DNA of 64,000 nucleotides from Lophium mytilinum (lineage: Eukaryota; Ascomycota; Dothideomycetes; Mytilinidiales; Mytilinidiaceae), in assembly GCA_010093605.1 (NCBI GenBank), contig MU004182.1:388557-452556 (forward strand), read 5' to 3'. A program made the position numbers and the translations under genes. How positions within the stretch are numbered: the first letter of the stretch is position 1; every line of letters begins with the position of its first letter. Shown one piece after another: positions 54,986-64,000 of this stretch. The notes under the pieces were generated by a model that was given only the letters and a program-made list of their open reading frames with translations, did no database searches and was not told where the DNA came from.

Positions 54986-56539
54986 CTATACGGCTTTGAT
55001 CTCTTGTGTCATATCTACGTCATCCGCAGGGTGGAATACTTCCCAGAACTCCTCTATCTGTTTGTCGTAGCCTGCGTCACCTGGGTCGCATTGGCCCGTG
55101 TGCTTTAGAAGTTCTATCAAAGCATTTCCGTCTTTTTGACCCTGAAGATGCGTACGATCACGAGGAAAATAGTTCTCAAAGTCAGTTCCCCCAATGCGAA
55201 CCCACAAATCCAATTTTCCGGATGCGTCGACCGCTTGGTAACTGTTGAAATCTAGCCCCAGCATCTGTGAGCCCCCGATGTTGCTTTGAAGGTTTGCGTT
55301 TGGTGGCGAAGAACTAGCTTCACAAAGCTGGCAGTCGAAATAAAATTCCTTCAGCTGTGGAAGCTTAGTCCTGAACTTGTCGAATAGATCTGGCCACATC
55401 ACATTGGTCTTGAAAACGCCAAGCTCATGAACAATGGAATAGCTATTCCCGTACTTGGTGTGATCGGTGTAATCTTCGACGTCGTTGAGGTCATTGTTGA
55501 GAGACTCTTCATTTTGTGCCAAAGCATCGCTGGTACAGTAAAAGAGGTAAACAATGGGGCACGACTCAAGGCCTAGACGCTTCAAGGTGCTTGCGTGCTC
55601 GAAAATCCAGTCCAGTTGTCTTTCGCACCAAATGCCGTAGTTCACGAGCGAGAGAGACTGGAGCTTAGGGAAACGGCACTTGCTGAGATCGACCATTGGG
55701 CTTCTCGGTCCCACTCGTTCAAAAGTTGCGACCACTGGAAAGCATAAGGCCAAGGACGTTACGTTCAAAAGGAGGTCGGAGTTCAACCAACAGTTAGGTA
55801 GGCGGTTCAAGAACTCAAGCGTCTTTTGACTGCAGCCGAGGAGCCGACCGTATTCGCGCCGCTCTCTGGTGATGCTCAGTTGGAAGGACTCCAACCCACG
55901 GAGGAGAGCTTCGGTTTCCGGAGCTTGTTCTAGGTCGAGGTCCTCAATATCTTGAAGGTCAACGATCGTCAAGCTCTTCACTCTCTTATCGACTTCCTTT
56001 ATAGCGGATTTGTCCTTCCTATCTTTCTCAAACGTATCTTTCAATTTTTCGCGCTCTCTTTTATTAAACATTCCTTGGATGATATGGCGCATCATTTCCT
56101 GTCGGAAGCGGAGTGTTTGCTCTGGCGCGATCCTGTCAATCATATCGTCGTTATAACTGTGGAAATAGATGACAAGTTTCTTGAACCCCTTCATTTTGTC
56201 CCTGACTTGCTCTAGAGCCAAGTCCAGCTTCACGGGATTGCTTAACTCTATGCACCTGCTCGGGAGTGCGAAAAGAATTTGTCGTACTTCATTCCCATGT
56301 CCGGTGTTGATGACGCGCTCAAAGATTGTGTACTCTTCAGATTGTTCCGCAGGATACACAGCCAAATTGCGAGCCAGCTGTTCGGTAGTGAAAGGCCAAA
56401 AGGGTCTGCCAGCCTTTCCAGCATTAAGGGCATCTTCATAGTCGAGAAATGTGCAGATATGTTTCCAGACATCCTCTGGCAGTGTCACAGGCTTCTCCCC
56501 AGGAGCCTGAAGAGACCATTTAGTGGAGGTTTGTTCCAT
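54986..56539 (-). CDS. F-box-like protein, paralogue 1
   Basis: Single exon, 517 aa starting at the first ATG (MEQTSTKWSL); the frame upstream has no ATG. F-box-like helix at about 18-45: LPEDVWKHICTFLDYEDALN. The rest has LRR-like alternation with blocks shared with paralogue 2: LLGCSQ...FLNRLPNCWLNSDLLLN, FERVGPRSPMVDLSKCRFPK, LQSLSLVNYGIW, QLDWIFEHASTLKRLGLES and CPIVYLFYCTSD. Likely an SCF adaptor whose target is unknown; family members are often species-specific. Its upstream region is duplicated at the second gene. Confidence 0.7.
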   Translation of the reverse strand: MEQTSTKWSLQAPGEKPVTLPEDVWKHICTFLDYEDALNAGKAGRPFWPFTTEQLARNLAVYPAEQSEEYTIFERVINTGHGNEVRQILFALPSRCIELSNPVKLDLALEQVRDKMKGFKKLVIYFHSYNDDMIDRIAPEQTLRFRQEMMRHIIQGMFNKREREKLKDTFEKDRKDKSAIKEVDKRVKSLTIVDLQDIEDLDLEQAPETEALLRGLESFQLSITRERREYGRLLGCSQKTLEFLNRLPNCWLNSDLLLNVTSLALCFPVVATFERVGPRSPMVDLSKCRFPKLQSLSLVNYGIWCERQLDWIFEHASTLKRLGLESCPIVYLFYCTSDALAQNEESLNNDLNDVEDYTDHTKYGNSYSIVHELGVFKTNVMWPDLFDKFRTKLPQLKEFYFDCQLCEASSSPPNANLQSNIGGSQMLGLDFNSYQAVDASGKLDLWVRIGGTDFENYFPRDRTHLQGQKDGNALIELLKHTGQCDPGDAGYDKQIEEFWEVFHPADDVDMTQEIKAV

Positions 56540-56726
56540 TCTATAGGCGATCGTGCGTGCTGTGGGCACCAGAGAATGGAGGCGTGTTAAGAAGCAATTC
56601 GAGGTCGTTTGAGAATAGTGATTGATGTACAGAACCAAATCGTTGGATCAGGCTTCGGTATCGTGAGGAGTATGCAAGAAGAACAGTACAGTACAGATTA
56701 CTACATTATATAGAGAAGTTGTGTGT

Positions 56727-57146
56727 GACTCTGCCGATGGCTTGTATCCACGACAGAGCCCAGCGGTGGCCCATCGTGAGCGTTGAGCCTCCCCAGTGAC
56801 TCTCTATGAAACGCGCATCACTCTGTCGATGGCTTGTGTGCACGGGAGAGCCCAGCAGCGGCCCATCCTGAGAACAGAAACTTCCCAGTGACTCTTTATA
56901 AAACGCGCATTTGCAGTAATCGGCCACCAGTGGGCATATGTCACTGCTAGGGAACGTTGAAGACGTCATGAGGTTTGAGAAAGGAAACGTGATGATGCAA
57001 CATGAAAGAAACGGAGGGTGGGGTGGTGTAGTGGCTGGTGCTTTGCTGTTCTCTCCGAGATATCGGGTCCGGGAGGTCGAGGGTAAGGTTCTGCAGCTCT
57101 CGGTCTTCGGCGATAGTTGGACGGGTCGATAGCGTTGCGGTTAGTG
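56727..57146 (-). repeat. Upstream block 1 of the F-box paralogues, with internal 92 bp tandem duplication
   Basis: 56727-56818 and 56819-56910 are two copies (about 80% identical) of a 92 bp unit containing GAGCCCAGCGGTGGCCCATC and AACGCGCAT. The following 56911-57022 matches 60107-60216 upstream of paralogue 2 (GCAGTAATCGGCCAC, GAACGTT, ATGAAAGAAA). 57022-57146 matches the orphan copy at 54108-54240. Being 5' of the minus-strand gene, it is probably promoter-proximal. Confidence 0.75.
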
Positions 57147-57718
57147 AGTTTAGAGGGAAGGGGTAGGTGTCACATGATGTCCGTTAGGATTGGCTCGTAG
57201 CTTGCACTGTGAAGGAGCTGCTCTCGGCGAGGGTGGTGAGGGTGGGTAACGGCTCCGAGGAGTGATGAGAAAGAGATGGAAAGAACCGGCTCAGCTACCA
57301 ACTGTCACGTAACAGGAGAGAAGTAGACGTTGTACGTGATGTATTAGATGAATGATGATGTTGTAGAGAAGAGGTCTGGAGGAAGGTGAGGCTATATACA
57401 AGAGGTAACACGTGCCTGCCTCCCGTAGCCCTCACCGCTACTCCCTGACAGTAGGGGTTTAGAGCAAAGTGGTCGTTTTTTTTGGTTTAAAAGGTGGGTT
57501 GAGGAGACAGATTATCAATGGAGTGATATGGTGGATACTGGTGCAAGGGATGATTTAACAGGGGGGTACCGCGGAGGCGGAGTTGGTGAAGGGGCGGACG
57601 GCTGACGAGGGATCGGGGGTGGAGGGATGGAGACAGGTAAGTCAAGGGTAAGCAGATCTAGTAGTTGAGGATATGAAATACATTTATGAGATGGTTCTAT
57701 ATAAGGAAATGAAGCCCC
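57147..57718. other. Intergenic gap between F-box paralogues
   Basis: No supported gene. A poly-T run (57477-57484) and GGGTTTAGAGCAAAG at 57456-57470, which also occurs at 54249-54263, are the only notable elements. Confidence 0.4.
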
Positions 57719-58022
57719 CCAATTTATCGACCCAATGTATTGAAAATACAGAGATATAGTCCTCCAATTTATCGACCAGTTGTACAGTGGAAGTAAAGGA
57801 AATATAGCCATCCAATTTATCGACCCAATGTATTGAAAATACAGGAATATAATCCTCCAATTTATCGACCAATTGTACAGTGGAAGTAAAGGAAATATAG
57901 CCATCCAATTTATCGACCCAGTATAGTGAAAGAAGAAATACAGTCCTCCAGTTTAACGACCCAGTATATTGAAAAAGAAGAAATACAGTATCCATCTATC
58001 GACCAGCTGTACAGTGTAGAGA
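57719..58022. repeat. Minisatellite, seven ~45 bp units of two alternating types
   Basis: Units start at 57719, 57764, 57812, 57857, 57905, 57948 and 57992, all opening with CCAATTTATCGACC (or close variants). Type A (units 1, 3, 5, 6: 43-45 bp) continues CCAATGTATTGAAAA-like; type B (2, 4, 7: about 48 bp) continues CAGTTGTACAGTGGAAG-like. Units 1+2 and 3+4 form two nearly identical 93 bp dimers. The array is open on the minus strand but this looks like a by-product. Confidence 0.9.
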
Positions 58023-58247
58023 AAGAGAAAAAAAGAAAGGAAGGAAATATAAGCATCGGTTGCAAGCCGCATGAAGGGCTGGGTCTCTCGGGGTATCTCT
58101 TAAGGGTATGGTGAAATTTTTGAAGGGAAGGGAGATCGAGAATAAAAATGAGTAAGGAAACAACAGGAGAAACACCTAGAAACCTGGTCCGATCTCACGC
58201 CGGACTTCAAGCAGCTGAACCAGAATATCGAGGGAGGGTTTTGATAC

Positions 58248-59867
58248 TTAGCAAGTATTCTCTTTCCAGCTTTCCCTTTCGAGCTTGATGTTTTCCCAGT
58301 ACTCATCCATTTGAGCAGCATCATTTTCGTCAATCTGTTTCGTCTTTCTTAGAATTTTCCTTAGCGCCTTTTCGTCCTTTGTGTCCTGGTCCTCTCCGTC
58401 TTGGCTAGCATTGAAATTCGGGTGGTACTCAATGCCGTCCTTCCCGCTGATTTTGCTGGCGATCGATTCGCCCGAGCAACCCTCTCTGTTATAGGCCCTG
58501 TATCTTCCCCATATCAAAGGGAGGGGCCATTCACGTAATCTTACAGTCTCATCCAATATTGCGTGTGGTCCGCCGTATGGCACAGAGTTGAACCAGAACT
58601 TCTTGAGCTTGCCGAGGTTCTCATCGATCTTTTGGAGATAATCTGCCCATCTAACCCGCGTTGAGTACACTCCATGCGCAACTTTAGTGTAGTGATACGG
58701 ATATGCATGGTAGGGGTAGATTACATCGGTAGCGATGGCGTGTTCAACGTCATCTCGCCCGTCCAGATTCTCCATCTTCCGTTCTTCACTTGTACAATAG
58801 AAGAGGTAAAGAATTGGACAGATATCAAAGCTTAGTTCTTCCAAGGTATTCTTGTGGTCGAATATCCAATTGAGCTGGTCTTTATGCCAGAGGCCATAGT
58901 TTCCTAGACAAAGAGTCTTGAGGTTCGGAAAGTGGAGGTCGCCCAGATAGATCAGAGGCTCGATCGGACCAACGCGGTGGAAAGTGGTGACTCGTGGAAA
59001 ATACAGCGTTAAAGACGTCAGGCATGGAGTCAATGAAGGATTCATCCAGAAAATAGGTAGCGCTTCCAGGAAAAAGTACGCCCTCCCGTAGACCGGGTTG
59101 ACTGGGGAGTTTTCCTGTTGTGGCGCGCACATAATGCCTAGACGCAGGGTTTTCAACCCCTGGAGAACTGCTTTGAACTCGGGAGAGGTGACGAGAAGGT
59201 CATCATGGACATCCTGAAGATTTTCGATGGACAATGCTTTTAATCGAGAAATCACGGGGGGCGCTGTCGAAGATTCCTGATCCGCTTCTGCCGAAGTCTT
59301 TCCTTCGTTTTTCATTAAGGAGAGCCTACGGGTTCTTTCCTGGAGATCCCACTCTGCCAACCTAGTCCTTTCATCTTCCATGAATATTCCAAAGATGAGC
59401 GTGTGCATCAAACCCTGGCGGAATTCCACACCTTGAGAATGATCGGTACTCATAAAGCGAATGACAATATCTTTGAGACCAGTCATCCGTTCTGCCACTT
59501 GTTCGAAAGCGTTCTGCAGCATTCCGTCCGAAAGAGTGACTCTTGAGAGCCAGGTGTTGACGTCGATTTTACGCACAGCCTTGGCATATTTGGATTTACC
59601 AACGGACTCAAGATGAGCGGCACTTTTGTCGGAGGGCGTCACAACTAATGTGGAATACAGACTTTCGGAAGCGGATTGCGTCCAATTTCGGTGGGCTAGT
59701 CGCACCTTAGAAGCATCTTTGGGACCTAGGTAGAAGCAGAACCGATCCACAATCTCTTTAGGTATCAGACGTTTATTCATTGGCCCAGGACCTCGAGAGA
59801 ACCCGCCCGGTAGGCCGGGAATTAGGCCCTTTTCCACATGGCCGTCTTCGCTCGGCTGGCTCGGCAT
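58248..59867 (-). CDS. F-box-like protein, paralogue 2
   Basis: Single exon, 539 aa, clear ATG (MPSQPSEDG). F-box-like helix LIPKEIVDRFCFYLGPKDAS (about 34-55). Shared blocks with paralogue 1: ISRLKALSIENLQDV, FFLEALPIFWMNPSLTPCL, TTFHRVGPIEPLIYLG, FPNLKTLCLGNYGLW, QLNWIFDHKNTLEELSFDIC, PILYLFYCTSEE. Overall divergence is large, so the duplication is old compared with the better-preserved upstream block. A GERG-rich N-terminus (FSRGPGPMNKR) is not found in paralogue 1. Function unknown. Confidence 0.7.
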   Translation of the reverse strand: MPSQPSEDGHVEKGLIPGLPGGFSRGPGPMNKRLIPKEIVDRFCFYLGPKDASKVRLAHRNWTQSASESLYSTLVVTPSDKSAAHLESVGKSKYAKAVRKIDVNTWLSRVTLSDGMLQNAFEQVAERMTGLKDIVIRFMSTDHSQGVEFRQGLMHTLIFGIFMEDERTRLAEWDLQERTRRLSLMKNEGKTSAEADQESSTAPPVISRLKALSIENLQDVHDDLLVTSPEFKAVLQGLKTLRLGIMCAPQQENSPVNPVYGRAYFFLEALPIFWMNPSLTPCLTSLTLYFPRVTTFHRVGPIEPLIYLGDLHFPNLKTLCLGNYGLWHKDQLNWIFDHKNTLEELSFDICPILYLFYCTSEERKMENLDGRDDVEHAIATDVIYPYHAYPYHYTKVAHGVYSTRVRWADYLQKIDENLGKLKKFWFNSVPYGGPHAILDETVRLREWPLPLIWGRYRAYNREGCSGESIASKISGKDGIEYHPNFNASQDGEDQDTKDEKALRKILRKTKQIDENDAAQMDEYWENIKLERESWKENTC

Positions 59868-60009
59868 TCTATCAAGCGGCGAAGCTGGCGATTGTGTGTA
59901 TTGAAAGTAGTATTTGACGTAAGAAGCTCACATTCGATGTCAAGTTCCACCATCGAAAAGTTTATGAAAGAAGAATAGTACGGTTGAAATCGGTATTATA
60001 TACGCAACA

Positions 60010-60216
60010 AAGCCTATGACTCTATTCATGGCTCGTGTCTACAGCAGAGCCCAGCGGTGGCCCATCGTGAGTGATACGTCCCCTTTGATTCTCTGCGAAA
60101 CGGGCATTTACAGTAATCGGCCACTAGAGGGTATATGCCACCATTCAGGAACGTTAAAGACGCATGAGATTTGAGAAAGAAACTTGGGGATGCAATATGA
60201 AAGAAATGGAGGGTAA
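60010..60216 (-). repeat. Upstream block 2 of the F-box paralogues
   Basis: Matches the proximal half of block 1: GAGCCCAGCGGTGGCCCATC is identical, then one (not two) 92 bp-type unit, then CAGTAATCGGCCACTAG, GAACGTTAAAGACG and ATGAAAGAAATGGAGGG. It begins about 140 bp before the ATG of paralogue 2. Confidence 0.75.
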
Positions 60217-62135
60217 CATTTGAGGTGTGACAACCACGAGCTCGAGTCAACAGGCGTCTTTGGGCCGCGCACTGAAGCACATTGCAGAGCTCAGAGCGAA
60301 AGATGTCCTGAGAGTGTGGTATTGAGATTGCGGAAGCTGATACCTGTCATTTATTTCGAGACCAACAGGCTAACGTGAGCGAATTGATGGTAGAACAACT
60401 CGTTGGAGCCCTCACGAGAGCCGTGGGTCAAGCCCCTCGTGAGCATCTTACCGTCATCAACTAAAATTTGAGGGTGCTCCTAGGCACAACGCAGAACCAA
60501 AGGGCAGTCATTGTCTGTGAGTATAACCTTCTCGAGAATACATACCTCAATAGCTTAGAACTTGGCAGTGGCTCTTCTTCAGCGCATAAGGCAAGATGCG
60601 AAATTCCCTGATGGCTGCAAGCGAAGCATTTCTGGGGGTCCCATTTCGGGCCTCTTGCGTATGCCAACGGCTCTGTGCACGTGATTCGAGCTGGTAGTAC
60701 AGACCATCTCCCAGACAGGAAATGCATCGAAGCGTTCCTACGACGTCAACCACATCGCAATGTTCAAGGCCGGGCGCTTGGCCCACGAGTGATGAGCCAT
60801 TAGCCATGAACCTGAAACGAATGGTCGGCGTCATAAATATCCTACAAGATGTTGACAACGTGGACTGCAACGCGCCGCGCAACGAGGCTCATCATCCCGT
60901 TTGCCTGAATGGACCCCAAGGCGGGACCCCAGGCTCAGACGTAGGTGCAGGTTTCCAAACGGCTCTGAGGATCAGATTGAGGCAGACTGCTGTGCCGCAA
61001 CGGGGAGAGGGCGCTTATATGGCGATGGAGCAGGTCTGAGTCCTACTTTTCTGAAGGGTGCAGGGGATGGTGTTGGTGGAGGTCAGGCCTCAGGCTTCAC
61101 GTGTGTTTTGAGGGGGCCTCTCAAAGGGGCATAGCGCACTTGGTGGACAACAACAACAACACCCTCCCCAGCATTCCACCCCCGACACCAAACAATGGCA
61201 GATCTCGCCCCCCCAGACTGGCGATCATGTTTCGAGGCGCCGCACCGACTTGCCAATCCCGCGCTTATTGTGTGGTTCCTGCCAGCATCTCCCAGCTGCT
61301 CTTGGGGCCGCATCGGCTTGGCTGAGCATCGTGAAACGGAGAGGCTCCGTCCTCAGGCCAAGACGGTCTCAGCCCTACCAGCTGGCTCGAAGTGGCAGCG
61401 GGAGGCCGCTTCAAGAGCCTCTCGCCGCTCCCCTGCGTTTTGGTAGCGGTGGTCTTATTTTGTCGGCCATTCAGAGACATGGCTGGGGGTTAGCCGCCCA
61501 GCATCTCTCTATGCGCCGACGCAGCCTATATGGAGACGCAGAGCCGCACCCCTCCCCGAAATAATCCTCAAACAGGCGCTTCGCCATCGCTGGACCAGGC
61601 CGCCGTCCGGGAGGAACGGGTGGCCTCCCGCTGCCGTGCTGAGGCCACTCACGGGGCCCCGATGCGCTTCCCCTGCCGTCTTTCGACGAAGCGCCAGAAA
61701 ACGCCCTCGGGCGCGGCTCCATCGTCCAGTTTCAGCCCGCCCAGAATGACTTTGTTTGCTCTTCATCGGGCGATTAAAGAAACTGGAACCTGTTTCACCC
61801 AATTCTCCGCCCGCCCTGATTGGACCCGTGGCCGTTCGCCGCGCCCTCTGCAGGTGGCACCATCCTCTATAAAGCTTTGCATGCGGCCTCAATCGGCGCA
61901 GCCCAGATGCCTCATACACCACAGTAAACTCGCCTCCTTTCGTTTCTTTCCTACTGTCTCGTGTCGTCTTTTCCTTGCTCTGTGACTAGATCCCTCGTTC
62001 TTAATCCTAATCAACCACCATCAACCACCGGGGTCTCTTTCGTTTGAACCCCGTCCTCAATCGCTCCCAATACCACCATCGCTTTCTCCTCTCTACCGTC
62101 GCTTTACCTCTCCACCCTCGCTCCCACTAGCCCTC
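60217..62135. other. Intergenic region, upstream of the Myb-like gene
   Basis: 1.9 kb, G+C-rich from 60880 onward. Long overlapping frames on both strands (60900-61985) are shadows of GC-rich DNA; none has recognisable protein character. TATAAA at 61868-61873 and a CT-rich leader (61930-62135) are compatible with the promoter of the downstream gene. Confidence 0.45.
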
Positions 62136-62814
62136 ATGATCAGCATGCCGAAGGAAGTCAGCCACCGACCCTCCTCCTCCATCTCTACCACAGCCGCGGC
62201 CGGTGGCGCATCCCGGGCAGCCACAACATGGACCACCAAGGACGACGAGACCCTGATGAGCGCCAGAGCCTCAGGGCTGAACTGGCAACCCATTGCTACG
62301 AAACACTTCCCTTCCAAAACCGCGAATGCCTGTCGCAAACGCCACGAACGATTGATGGAGCGCAAGAACGCCGAGGACTGGGACGGCGTGAAGCTGGAGA
62401 CTCTTGCCATGGAATACATGAACGTGCGGCGCGAGATGTGGACGGTCCTGGCCAACCGGGTGGGCGAGAAGTGGACTATGGTTGAAGCCAAGGTATGTTC
62501 TCTCGAAAGACACTCACGAAAACAAACACTAACCCTGGCAGTGCATGGAAAAAGGCCTCAAGAACCTCCAGCAAGCCCATCGTTCCGCGCAGAGGAAGGA
62601 GCGAGGTAATTCAGTCGGCGACAGCGGTATCGGTTGTTCGGACGCTGAGCACGAATTAGATGAAGGCCACAGCCATACATCGGAGCTGTCAGACGGCTCG
62701 CAGCACCATGGGCATGTACAGCAGGGCGGCTACGCGCTCCCAGGTCAACGTGGCGGCCCCAGCATCCAGTCCATGCTTTCTCTTTCTCCGGCATACCCTC
62801 AACCTCCGCAGTAG
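62136..62814 (+). CDS. Myb/SANT-like DNA-binding protein
   Basis: Exons 62136-62492 and 62542-62814 give 209 aa. Residues about 30-70 form a Myb-like helix-turn-helix (TTWTTKDDETLMSARASGLN, then WQPIATKHFPSKTANACRKR, then HERLMERKN), followed by a second region with W-containing helices (MWTVLANRVGEKWTMVEAKC). The intron lies after the second one, with GTATGT donor and CAG acceptor. The C-terminus is His/Ser/Gly-rich and disordered. I recognise it as a small Myb-like protein found across Pezizomycotina; target genes are unknown. Confidence 0.75.
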
Positions 62815-63254
62815 TCTTGTTATGTATGTACCAGTACACTACTGGAAGACTATCCGCGCTACGAATTTCTTACTTCTTCATCCGCATTATTTTGTCACCG
62901 ACGTCGACACGAATCTTCTTTTGCATACTTTAGGGACGGTTGGGCGGATTTATTTCGTTAGTTAATGTACGATTGCGGCGAAAGGGCGGAGAGCTTCATT
63001 CAACAAGCTTGCACTACACCTAGACTGGACTGGATAGGATCATTGTCACTCCTTGGGTACACCGTCAATACCCCGATATCGATATCATACAGCATAGCAA
63101 ATTGTATTTTGTACGCGCTATACCAATACTGATATGAGCCTGGTCATGTGACTTCAACCCACTCAATGACGATGACAACGATTTTAGCTTCCACCACCTC
63201 TAACCGCGCCGCAGCCTCATTCACCACCACCATGCTCTCCAACGCGCCATTGAC
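62815..63254. other. Intergenic gap
   Basis: 3' region of the Myb-like gene and upstream region of the sirtuin. AT-rich; no motif recognised. An ATG at 63232 opens a short frame that stops after 24 codons, possibly a uORF for the sirtuin. Confidence 0.4.
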
Positions 63255-64000
63255 ATGCCCTTATTGCGCGTCCCCTATACCGACCCTCTCCCACCACCCC
63301 ACATAATACCCCGGACTGCAGCGACTGTCTCGGGCGCAATCGGATGTCTCACAGACTTCCTAACCGCGCCGCCATCTAAAAACCTCAAACTCGACACCGC
63401 CCGTAATGACCGCACGGTCTTGCTGTCCGGCGCAGGCATCTCGGTAGCATCAGGCCTTGCAGATTATAGAGGCACAAATGGGACGTACACTCTGAACCGG
63501 ACATATAGACCCGTATATTATAACGAGTTCACCTCCAACCATGAAGCACGGAAACGATACTGGGCGCGAAGTTACCTAGGCTGGACGAACCTGCACAAGG
63601 CGCGGCCAAACATCGCCCACAAAGCCGTCGCTCGACTAGGAGAATTGGGCGTGATAAGCAGCTGCATCACACAAAGTACGCCGTGCATCCCCACGCGTCC
63701 CTCACACATACACCTACTCTAACAACCATACACAGACGTCGACTCCTTCCACCCCATCGCCCACCCCGCCCTCCGCACCACCGAGCTCCACGGCTACCTC
63801 CGCGCCCTCGTCTGCCTCACCTGCCGCACCGAGTACCCCCGCACCGCCTTCCAGACCCAGCTCTCCACCCTCAACCCCGCCTGGGCCGCTTTCCTGGCCG
63901 AGGTCCTTGCGTCCGGCGCGCTGGATACTGAAGACCCCGCCCAGCGCCGCGCGCGCGGGCTGAAGACGAACCCGGACGGTGACGTCGATATCCCCGGCGC
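63255..64000 (+). CDS. Class II (SIRT4-like) sirtuin, 3' truncated by window end
   Basis: Exon 1 63255-63675, intron 63676-63735, exon 2 from 63736 running off the window. NAD+-dependent deacylase of the Sir2 family. Seen: LLSGAGISVASGLADYRGTN (NAD-binding GAGxS), YRPVYYNEF, RKRYWARSYLGW (the class II/SIRT4-specific RYWAR..GW block), ITQNVDSFHP restored by splicing (catalytic TQNVD), TTELHGYL with the catalytic His, and the start of the zinc module CLTCRTEYPR. The second pair of cysteines and the C-terminus lie outside. A mitochondrial location is likely from SIRT4 homology but the N-terminus (MPLLRVPYTDPLPPP) is not a clear presequence. Confidence 0.88.

Noticed and set aside
57515-57995. 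Minus-strand repetitive protein encoded by the minisatellite
   Set aside because: Open frames are a by-product of unit lengths divisible by three; no start context or flanking exons.
60880-61985. Cluster of long ORFs before the Myb-like gene
   Set aside because: GC-rich shadows without recognisable protein features; the promoter elements of the next gene lie here.
1-64000. CRISPR array, rRNA operon or secondary-metabolite cluster
   Set aside because: No regularly spaced direct repeats with unique spacers, no rRNA-like sequence and no PKS/NRPS or terpene core gene are visible.

Overview
The window is 64 kb of nuclear DNA from a filamentous ascomycete (Pezizomycotina; class not certain, Dothideomycetes- or Eurotiomycetes-like). 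Reasons: most multi-exon genes have 45-90 bp introns with GTRNGT-type donors; the products are fungal-typical (Rds1, FunK1 kinase, centrosomin/pericentrin-like spindle pole body protein, MFS sugar porter, F-box arrays, DUF-type LRLPxELRxxIY protein); and there is TIR-type, RIP-like AT-rich transposon debris. All exon boundaries were read by eye from frame and splice-site logic; none is transcript-backed.

Left part (1-25 kb) is gene-dense and mostly housekeeping: pyruvate kinase, a SANT/ADP-ribosyltransferase-like fungal protein, the NatC auxiliary subunit NAA38 (Sm-like), a quinone oxidoreductase, the elongation factor SPT5, an ecdysoneless/SGT1 homologue, a long coiled-coil MTOC protein, a short DUF7730/F-box-like protein, a PLAC8 protein and a sugar transporter. 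A 243 bp element with perfect 30 bp inverted repeats sits between NAA38 and the oxidoreductase.

Middle part (25-42 kb) is more accessory: two proteins without known function, a RING protein, a decayed subtilase, a large FunK1-type kinase, a 6-phosphogluconate-dehydrogenase-like protein, a 692 bp TA-flanked TIR element with RIP-like decay, a Mn-superoxide dismutase, a small orphan gene and a decayed secreted histidine-phosphatase gene that has lost its catalytic region.

From 42 to 53 kb: a Rab5-type GTPase and SAC1 phosphoinositide phosphatase are transcribed head to head (both act in endomembrane traffic and phosphoinositide identity), then a secreted/membrane VWA protein with tandem DPSHPNQ repeats, the ferritin-like stress protein Rds1, and a FAR1-type DNA-binding protein with no transposase attached.

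From 53 to 64 kb: two diverged F-box paralogues in tandem share a duplicated upstream noncoding block, part of which occurs as an orphan third copy; a ~45 bp minisatellite lies between them. The window ends with a Myb/SANT-like protein and a class II (SIRT4-like) sirtuin cut by the window edge. I found no rRNA, no convincing tRNA and no CRISPR array.
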